Source of the DNA: Pristionchus mayeri
Lineage: Eukaryota; Nematoda; Chromadorea; Rhabditida; Neodiplogasteridae
DNA: 64,000 nt
Direction of reading: 5' to 3'
Assembly (NCBI GenBank): GCA_036245805.1
Contig: BTRK01000003.1
Span: 17,400,464-17,464,463, forward strand
Shown here: in pieces, positions 56,601-64,000 of the stretch
How the letters are laid out: the number at the start of each line of letters is the position of its first letter
Numbering within the stretch: position 1 is the first letter of the stretch
Translations under genes and position numbers: made by a program
The notes under the pieces: generated by a model
What the model saw: the letters and a program-made list of their open reading frames with translations, nothing else
Told to the model about the DNA's origin: nothing
Databases searched by the model: none

Positions 56601-59518
56601 ATGACGTCATTGCAGGTGTTCAATCTCATCCTTCCGTGCGTGTTGATCAGCGGCATCGCCCTGCTCGGATTCTACATGCCGTCCGACTCCGGCGAGAAGG
56701 TCACGCTCGGTAAGGCCGACGTTTACTATTTGATTTCCTGTCGGAATTTTGATAGGCGACTTTTATCAGTCAATACACTACAGGCATCACCTCACTTCTG
56801 TCGACGACGGTTTTCCTGATGCTCGTTGCCGAGGGCATGCCGCCGACGTCTGAGGCGCTCCCACTTATAGGCGAGGGCGACGTTTACTAATTGTGCACGC
56901 ACAATGCAAATTTTGACGGGCGACCTTTCTCAGGTATCTACTACGGTGTCACCATCTTCATTGTGTCGCTGGCGACGGCGATGACTGTGTTCACGGTGAG
57001 AGAGGGCGAGAATTACTAATCTCTGAAATCCTGTTAAAATGTGAATGGGCGACGTTTCCTAATCAGACACACCACTAGGATCTCATTTCAGCTAAACGTC
57101 CATCACTACGGTTGCCACGGAACTGCGGTTCCTCCCAAATTACAGGTGTGAATTTGAGATGAATTCAAAAGAAATGACTCTCTCTCTCATCGACTAAACA
57201 AAACATCACACATCACGAATAGCTAATTTATGACGAAGTCTTACCTTGTTTAAAGTCCCAAAAGAAATGTTAGAATAGTTTCTACTTCAATTCTCTGCAG
57301 GTTTTCGCCTTCAAATACCTCGCTCGGTTTCTCTTTCTCAAGCTGCCGCCATATCACTCAATCAACTCGCATGTCAAGCATGTTTACGAGGTTAGTTGCG
57401 ATAAACTTTCTTTACAAATGAAATCGATAATAATAACTTAGGTTTTGGCATTGCTGAAGTGCAAATTATGAAAGATCCACCGTCATCCTCTGATTAGATC
57501 GTTGATACGCATTACATTGACTTATTTTATTGTAATAATGCTATTTCTGCAGAAAGAGCACTCCAAAGACAGTATCAACTACCTGCGGGGACTCGCTCCT
57601 CATCTAACGGCGGGAATCAGCAATAGTCCCCAATTCCTGAGGTGAGTTTCACCCTACTATCAGATATCCGACTGGGTTATCGGCAATGCTAATTGCTTGA
57701 GATTACCGAAGTGAAATAACAAAAAAAATCTCATCTCATTGGGCTCTTTTTTGGCGAGAATTAGGTGTATTTCAATTTTTGTTTTTAGCAAAACCGTAAA
57801 GTTTAAATAGTATTTATCATTGTATTCCAGAAACAAGCTCTCCAATGGTGGCAGTGCAGCGATGAACATCGGAAAGCGAATGGTGAGCAAATTATCGATT
57901 TTCCCTTATCGAAAACTGACTTTTCTGACCCTTTTCCGTATAAAATCGATTTCCAGCCGCGACAGTACTCGGACGTACAGCGCAAATCGTTGCAGGACCA
58001 CTGGGTTCATTCGCTTTATCGATCGTTTAGTCGAGCCCCCTTGGTCCCTGTGTGATTCAGCCTTTCCCAATCCCAGTCTTCGTGTGTCATTCTGCACTAA
58101 ATCCCATCGATTACTAGCACTCTCGGGATGATCTCGGGATGAGATTCACAATATAAGCTCGCAAGAAATGAGTCGCCTCATTCTCCGTGTTTTCTCACTG
58201 GTAGAGAGCACGAAAGATGAGGAAAGTCATTTCTTGCGAAGCCACTCCCACAAAAGATTCGCAAGCATTCTCGGGAATATTGAATGAAGAAAGACTGATA
58301 TCGCTTCCTCATTCACTATTTCTTCACTAAACGCTTTTCTAGTCCAGATTTCCCGGCTGTTGTGTGTGGGTGGGCACGATTTAGTAAACGGCAGAAAGTA
58401 ACCACACCATTCACAGGTCTCGTTCTCGCCGAACACCAAGCGCCATGAAGAAGATGAGGAGACGCCGTTGACTATGATCGATGAGGTAATGACTCTCTTT
58501 ATTTACCGTGCTTTATTATCAGTGCGTAGTACATAGGATTCGGTGTGGTTACGGTAGCCGAGAATCACTAACTCCTTTTCAGAACGGCATTTCGCCCCGA
58601 AACAATCGCCGGTCCAACTCGCAGGGTGGCATGAATCTACGGCAACCGGTGAGCTCGACGGTACCGTAATAATTTAAAAAATTGATAACAACCATAATAG
58701 TCTCGGAAAATCAATGAGTACCGTAATCTGAACAAATCGATTGCAGGAGTACAGCGAGGATCTGTTCGAGACCGAGTTCCTGAAGGTGATGAGGAACGTG
58801 CACGCGACCATCGAGAGGTTCGTTTTATAGTTATTTTCATCGTTTTAATGACATATTTTTACTTTTTATACGCCTATATTCCAACAAAGACCACGATAAA
58901 GCATAGAAAAATATTTATTTGAAGATCTCACTCGTACGTTTTCATAGGCTTTCATATACGCTCTTCTCTTTTATCAGCCTTCAAAAGAGAATCAATTTTA
59001 GCACGTTCATTTATGTTTCACATATGTTAGGCTGCTTGAAGATTGAGTTCAATTACTACGAATGGGATGAGAGAAAAAAGAAACACAAATGAAATTTTCC
59101 TCAGGAACGAAATGCGACAGGTGGAGAGGGACAGGAGGGATGCGACCAAGTTGGAGTGGGAACAGGTACTGAACCACACTTATCGAGTAAACGCAATACG
59201 AAAATGTCGAATTAGGTCGGACGAGATCTTCTTACTGTACACATTACTGTATGACATAGCAAATATCACTCGCCGCACAAGTTATCATTCGATCTAAAGC
59301 AGAAGTTGTTTTCAAGTAAAGGTCAAAAACATTACGAAGTACGAATCTAATACACTTCAAAATGTTGTTTGACACTAAACTCGAATAATCATTGCAACAC
59401 TTCTCCTTATCAGGTGGCCATGGTGCTGGATCGATTCCTTCTCGTGGTATTCGTCGTCGCCACTACTACCGTAACCTTCGTAATACTATATCAGAGACAA
59501 CTGGGCATCTTCGAGTGA
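53531..59518 (+). CDS. Nicotinic acetylcholine receptor subunit, alpha type
   Basis: Exons: 53531-53558 (tentative), 53641-53735, 54279-54368, 54895-54998, 55593-55718, 55797-55882, 55935-55998, 56073-56166, 56616-56709, 56784-56870, 56934-56995, 57092-57145, 57301-57390, 57553-57641, 57831-57882, 57957-58004, 58417-58485, 58584-58649, 58747-58817, 59105-59165 and 59414-59518; about 544 residues, lacking the unresolved signal-peptide exon. Visible features: [20 protein letters not shown] (loop A), the Cys-loop [21 protein letters not shown] (loop B), [10 protein letters not shown] with the vicinal cysteines that define alpha subunits, M1 [20 protein letters not shown]2 [17 protein letters not shown] (GEK and no extra proline, as in cation channels), M3 [18 protein letters not shown], a long M3-M4 loop and M4 [19 protein letters not shown]. 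It should form or join a pentameric acetylcholine-gated cation channel. Sub-family resembles the ACR-16/ACR-11-like groups; not resolved. One intron (56871) starts GC. Confidence 0.92.
54999..55080 (+). repeat. Introner-like unit at the 5' end of a longer intron
   Basis: GTAGGCCGACGATTACTAAT...CGAAAATTCGACAGGCGACC-TTTCCCAATGAGTGCACCAC starts the 594-bp intron 54999-55592; about 510 bp of unrelated sequence follows. Confidence 0.6.
55719..55796 (+). repeat. Introner-like intron copy 1
   Basis: The complete 78-bp intron is GTAAGT-GGGCGACGTTTACC...AAAATTTTGACG...GACGACGTTTCC...ACACGCAG. It shares its layout with the introns at 54999, 56167, 56710, 56871 and 56996 of the same gene. Confidence 0.7.
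56167..56245 (+). repeat. Introner-like unit at the 5' end of a longer intron
   Basis: GTAAGTCGGCGATTACTGAA...GAAAATTTGACAAGCGACGT-TTCCTAATCGGTACACCAC starts the 449-bp intron 56167-56615. Confidence 0.6.
56710..56783 (+). repeat. Introner-like intron copy 2
   Basis: The complete 74-bp intron is GTAAGGCCGACGTTTACTAT...GGAATTTTGATA-GGCGACTTTTATCAG...ACACTACAG. Confidence 0.7.
56871..56933 (+). repeat. Introner-like intron copy 3 (GC donor)
   Basis: The complete 63-bp intron is GCGAGGGCGACGTTTACTAA...GCAAATTTTGACG-GGCGACCTTTCTCAG. It begins with GC, not GT; the PLIG-IYYG reading frame fixes this junction. Confidence 0.75.
56996..57091 (+). repeat. Introner-like intron copy 4
   Basis: The complete 96-bp intron is GTGAGAGAGGGCGAGAATTA-CTAAT...GAATGGGCGACGTTTCCTAA-TCAGACACACCAC...TTTCAG. 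Confidence 0.65.
58156..58235. repeat. CTCTCT palindrome family, full copy
   Basis: GCTCGCAAGAAATGAGTCGC and CTCATTCTCCGTGTTTTCTC face GTAGAGAGCACGAAAGATG and GGAAAGTCATTTCTTGCGA / AGC. It has both TTCGCAAGAAA ends. In the receptor intron 58005-58416. Confidence 0.7.
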
Positions 59519-61429
59519 TTGACAACTGTCTATATTTGTGGTCTTTCTTAGGGGATTAGATTTGTACTTACCATTTTTTGTTATCATTGCTACGCTTCAT
59601 CTATTTTCCATAATCTCGAATTTCGCCTGAAAAGAGTATGTAAACGGGCTTCCTCTGGGATTTTCATGCTTCATTTATCAGTTTTGGACTTCGAAAGAGC
59701 TCTGTCTTCAATTTCGGGTTAATTTTCCTGATAAATGCAATTGGATACTGAATTCAAACGTGCATCCACAGCACTCATGATCAGGTGTGGAAGTGAATTT
59801 CAAGACACCTATTTTTCTCCCTAGATATTGCCGTCATAAAATTTTTATACTCAGTAGTGCGAACACTTTTAGACACTTCATCATCTCTCATTTAAGATGC
59901 TACGAATCATCCACAATCTTTTCTTATCGGCCTCCACTATCTTTCTCCCTTCTCGAACTCTGTTCTTTCTCCTCCAGTTTTCTCTTTACACTGTCATTCA
60001 TCGGCATAATGTTCTTTCCTTCGTTTCCACCCCTGCCTTCTCGTTCCCCGTCCATTTACTTTACCGTGTTTCAGTATCAGCCTTCTCTTAATTATTTCCA
60101 ATATCTCAGCTACTTTCTCAGTACCGAATCCTCAAGAAAATAAATTTATCGATTCAATTATTGCCACGATTTCAGTCCTGCATACTCTACACGTATGCTT
60201 CAATGCATCACCCGCATGTCCACCTTCATATAAAGAAAGTGTTTTTCAAGAAGTCTGATAATGGAGAGACATCAGTCGACGTATGTCACTGAGATGGTAA
60301 ACTTATTTTTCTTTTTTTATCGTCTATGCTCCTCAAAGTGATCAAAACAGTTCAGCTCGCGAAATACCCGTATGAGGAGCCAAACATCCTGTCGCCTCAT
60401 GGAGGACTCGTGATGGCTGTGTGGCACTTGCATCATCAGTAAAGGATGAAACCCGATCTGACAAAGTAAGTCTCGTCTACTTCCCCGTGTGCAGGTTAGC
60501 AATCCCGTTTCAATTCCAACTCTCGATTCCACAGAAAAATCGAAATCTACTAAAATAGGGGGAGTCGATGTACTAGTACACGAAAACGGGATATTTGAAT
60601 TTCAATCCGGCAACCCCAGCGCGATCAGATGAGGAAGCAACCTCATACATATTCTGTTTCCGACCTTTTCTCGGATTTGAAGAAACAATAGAATAGTTGG
60701 AGGTCGTACTAAGAACATTGGGTTAGATGCAACTCGAAAGGACACATTGTAACATGGGTGAAGGGATGGGGACACTTTGGGCGCTTCCCTTGTAACATGG
60801 CGATCACTATTCTGAACTTATCTAATCTTGTGTTGATTCAGGGTGGCGAATCAGAAGGTCGAATAATCGAGAAAGGCAGAAAAGTGAGAGAACAGCGAGA
60901 TCAAGCGAGATCGGACGAAGATGACGGATTCATTCTAGCTCGCAATTTCTTCCTGTAGTGCTCCCAGTCTCAGTAGATACGCTGGTGACCGCGAGGTGTC
61001 TGACTGAGCAAATAACGAATTACCTCGAAAGAAGCAATCCTCTCTGTCTGCATTCTTGTAGATAAACTTCCCTTATCTTTGTCCAGACAGCAGCACATTT
61101 TAATTTATTGTTCCTGTCAAGAGTATAAAGGACTCGAAGTAGTGGCATATTTCAGTGATTATTCTCGTCCCTTTATCTCTGTTAATCTTTCTTCCCCCGC
61201 TCATGCCCCCGCTCCCCCCCCCTCTCGCACTGAGAGGGAGCGAAGTTAGAGCAGAAGTTAGAGCGGTAGATACCCGAGCTAGAGTCCGTATAGTTCTATT
61301 CTTTGCGCAATAAATATGTGTAATCCTAATTCTGATACATGCCCGATACATGAGAGATAGTTCGAAGAGTGAAGTTTTCAAGGTTTAATGAACCACATCG
61401 AGATGCATCCAAGATGACATGATTCATAA
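59519..61429. other. 3' flank of the receptor gene, no confident gene
   Basis: An AATAAA at about 60138 could polyadenylate the receptor mRNA. Two exon-like open pieces occur at 60176-60294 and 60325-60443, after TTTCAG- and AAAACAG-type acceptors, but their phases do not join and no family is recognised. A 30-40 bp stretch near 60176 (CTACACGTATGCTTCAATG) recurs near 62741 (CTACACGTATGCGTCGATG). Confidence 0.4.
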
Positions 61430-62489
61430 CAGAGGATTTCTGAGAGAATCGAGGTACTCCCTGTAGGGTCCGTACAACGAAAAAATAAAAATTTGTCCCT
61501 AGGGGTACTTTTTCACGTAGATCACGAAAATCGACCTTGGGAAGCCGTGTCGTTGACCTCTGATTCCCTGAAACGCGCCTCAACGGTGAGGTCGAATTTT
61601 GTAAATCGTGAACGGCTGGTCCAAAGCCCATACATATATAGATAATCTAAAAGATCTCGACGAGATAAACATTTGTCCGGTTGGAAGTGAAGAGCTAACT
61701 CATCTGTGAAAAAAGTTGTGGCCGTTTGAAATCTAAAAATTGTCGCCCTGAAAAATTTTACTCCACATTACAATCTAATTTTACTTTCATTCGATTCCTC
61801 ATGCATTTTCACCCCTAGGGCCAAATTTATAGGGAAATTGAAAGTGGTATAGTTGGAGATTTTTTCAAAAGAAGATGGCGAGGTCGAGACTTGGCCAAAA
61901 TAAAATATCTCAGAATAAGTCTAGTTAAAGTTATTCTGGCGTATTTCGACCCGTAGAAAACGAATTTGCAATTACTTTCCCACCAAAACGAGAAAGGAAG
62001 TGCGTGGGCAGAAAAACTCGTGATTTTTAGCCCCAAAAGTCTCGAACTCGCCATCTTTTGTTGAAAAAATCTCCAACTATTCCCCTTTCGATTCCCCTAT
62101 AAATTTGGCCTTAGGGATAAAAATGCATGAGGAATCAAATGAAAGCAAAATTAGATTGTAATGTGGAGTAAAATTTTCCAGGGCGACAATTTTTAGATTT
62201 CAAACGGTCACAACTTTTTTCACAGATGAGCTAGCCCTTCACATCCAACAGGATAATTGCTTATCTCGTCGAGATCTTTCAGAATCACTTTATATGTATG
62301 AAGTTTGGAGCAGCCGTTCACGATTTACAAATATCGACCTCACCGTTGAGGAGCGCTTCAGGGAATCAGAGGTCAACGACGCGGTTTCCTAAGGCCGATT
62401 TTCGTGATCTACGTGAAAAAGTACCCCTAAGGACAAATTTTCATTTTTTCGTTGTACGGAGGTATCTCGGTTCTCTCAGACTTCCTCTG
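61430..62489. mobile_element. 1.06-kb near-palindromic element
   Basis: Two arms of about 480 nt are inverted copies, from CAGAGGA...CTGAGAGAA at the left to TTCTCTCAG...TCCTCTG at the right, including GTACAACGAAAAAATAAAAA / TTTTTCATTTTTTCGTTGTAC-type blocks, ACATTACAATCTAATTTTAC / ATTAGATTGTAATGTGG and GATGGCGA / TCGCCATC near the centre. By-eye identity is about 85-90%. A spacer of 150 nt or less separates the arms. No coding frame supports a transposase. Confidence 0.85.
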
Positions 62490-64000
62490 ATAAATCGAAT
62501 GACTCTCTTTTCCTTTATCGAATACAGTCTCTTCTCTCTGTCATGTATACACCGCTTGCTCCCCCACATGGCATGCTCCTTCCTTCTTTTCTCCCTCTTC
62601 TTTTATGAGTCACAGCCATCCTCTCTTCTTGCGCCAATGCATTTTCTCTCCCTGAATTGTGTCGATTTGCGATTGCGATCTATAGTTGCTCAACTTTTCT
62701 CAGATCTGAAATTTCTCTTTTATTTATTATATCACAATTTCAGTGCCGCATACCCTACACGTATGCGTCGATGTCATTTATCGGCATAGTGTCTTCGTCC
62801 CGAGTTAAACAATTCATTACTATTCCTCATCTTCGAAACGATTCCTACATGCACCGAGCAAGCTTCTAGGCGTCTTCGTCTACACACCGTTCCAGTCTAG
62901 GAATCGTATCCGGCTCAGAACAAGCATTGATAAAGATTTTGTCGCAAACCTGGTTAGTTTTTTGTACCTTTTCGTGATATCATCAACCCATTTGATCCTC
63001 ACTACCAAAAGAGTATATTTTTTGTTCAGGTGCCGCTACGATAAAACGAGATCTGGTGATTGGACGTGACAATTCTCTCAATTCTACCTATACAGTCCTC
63101 CAATGGCGGTATGGATAGATCCCTAAGCATCCTTTTCCCGCGTGCATCTATTGTTTAACAAGCGTCCAATAAACGTTATGCAACGCTAACAGCTACCTGT
63201 TTCTGACTGATTCGTTCAAGAAAGACAAGAAGAGAGCAATTGGTGGTTTGATTCCTCGAAAGCATTTGATGCATCTTCTTTTGTAGAAGAATTTGCAATT
63301 CTGCACAAGAAATGCTCTAATTTCCACGTTCTTTCAATATCCATTCACCCCTTTCCTTCCCTATCAATATGATTGATCAGCGTCAGCCCAATACATTTTA
63401 TTTTTTTTTCATTCCCCCATTTTGTTGCGAAAATAACGACCGTAGTATCTTTGTGTTTCAAGAGGCAGTCGCTACTCAAACAGTGTAAGAAAGCCAAAAA
63501 CACACAATATTAAGCCAAAAAATATTACACACAATATTATAAAAATATTTTATTCAAATGTTATCGATATGCGTAAGATATTTGAGCAACAGAGGTTCGG
63601 AATCTTGTCGTTAATCCTGATTTAGAGAAAAGAGTTCTGCTGGAGGAGAAGCGATTGAAGAATGGAAGATCGAACAAGGCCTCACGGATTGACCTCTGAA
63701 ATCCTTCCTCTTTTCAAGATATTTAGCAAATTATTATCGTTCGAGGTGACGGGACGATATCCAAATATTGTTTCTTTAAACAACACATCGAGAGATTGAG
63801 GTAACATGTAAGAGCATGCATGTAATTCTTTTGTCCTCTCGGTTTCAAAACTTTTGTGTTTTATTTCCAACTCGTCTCATCGCCTCGTTAGAAAGCAAAA
63901 ACAAACTTGAAAAATAAACATGCATATTGGGTTGACCATGCTATTGAGCGTTGAGAATGAGGTTAACAGTGAATTGACTGCGTCTGAACTGCCGAATAAT
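62490..64000. other. Gene-poor right end
   Basis: AT-rich and pyrimidine-rich DNA. A ~45-codon open segment after TTTCAG at 62740 (CRIPYTYASMSFIGIVSS...) shares a short stretch with 60176 but has no recognisable family. No RNA gene or confident exon was found. Confidence 0.4.

Noticed and set aside
9000..58300. CRISPR array, suggested by many short palindromic repeats
   Set aside because: Copies are irregularly spaced by kilobases, are diverged, and lie in a eukaryotic intron-rich genome; two show transposon-type target duplications.

Overview
The window is nuclear DNA from a nematode, most likely a rhabditid or diplogastrid worm (Pristionchus-like). That placement is inferred from five things: many short phase-conserved introns ending in TTTCAG, probable trans-splice acceptors 1-11 nt upstream of several start codons, a PDF-type neuropeptide precursor with two repeated peptides, a canonical nematode nicotinic receptor subunit, and dense TIR/MITE elements including an intact mariner. 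No species assignment was checked.

Layout. 1-5.8 kb: a palindromic MITE, a duplicated exon of an LHFPL-like gene, a possible small hypothetical gene (minus), and a decayed RTE-clade retrotransposon (plus) inserted within it. 6.9-10.1 kb: six-exon LHFPL-like tetraspan gene (minus), with a MITE carrying a tRNA-Thr-like sequence in its first large intron. 12.8 kb: a 47-aa secreted-peptide ORF (plus). 13.3-15.3 kb: pdf-1 neuropeptide gene (minus). 19.6-36.6 kb: a 14-exon LRRFIP-family coiled-coil gene (minus) spread over 17 kb, its introns full of repeats. 37.2-44.3 kb: rfc-2 (replication factor C subunit 2) on plus, divergent from the LRRFIP gene, with its last exon duplicated downstream and an intact mariner inserted between the two copies. 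46.3-53.5 kb: gene-poor, repeat-rich. 53.5-59.5 kb: an alpha-type nicotinic acetylcholine receptor subunit (plus) with about 20 exons. 59.5-64 kb: gene-poor, containing a 1.06-kb near-palindrome.

The two most unusual signals are (1) at least six introns of the receptor gene that share one sequence from donor to acceptor, built from a repeated GGCGACGTTTACTAAT-like box, which look like introner-type elements; and (2) a dispersed ~90-bp palindromic family (core GACTCTCTTCATTT...GCTCTCTC) with about 20 copies in 64 kb, two of them with clear 8-10 bp target-site duplications. A third is the presence of tRNA-like A/B boxes inside two different terminal-inverted-repeat elements.

The genes do not form a pathway. 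They are ordinary chromosomal neighbours: DNA replication (rfc-2), cytoskeletal/signalling adaptor (LRRFIP), neuropeptide signalling (pdf-1 and perhaps the small peptide), a tetraspan membrane protein, and cholinergic signalling. All exon coordinates were derived by hand from conserved protein frames and splice sites; every reported multi-exon model closes in frame.
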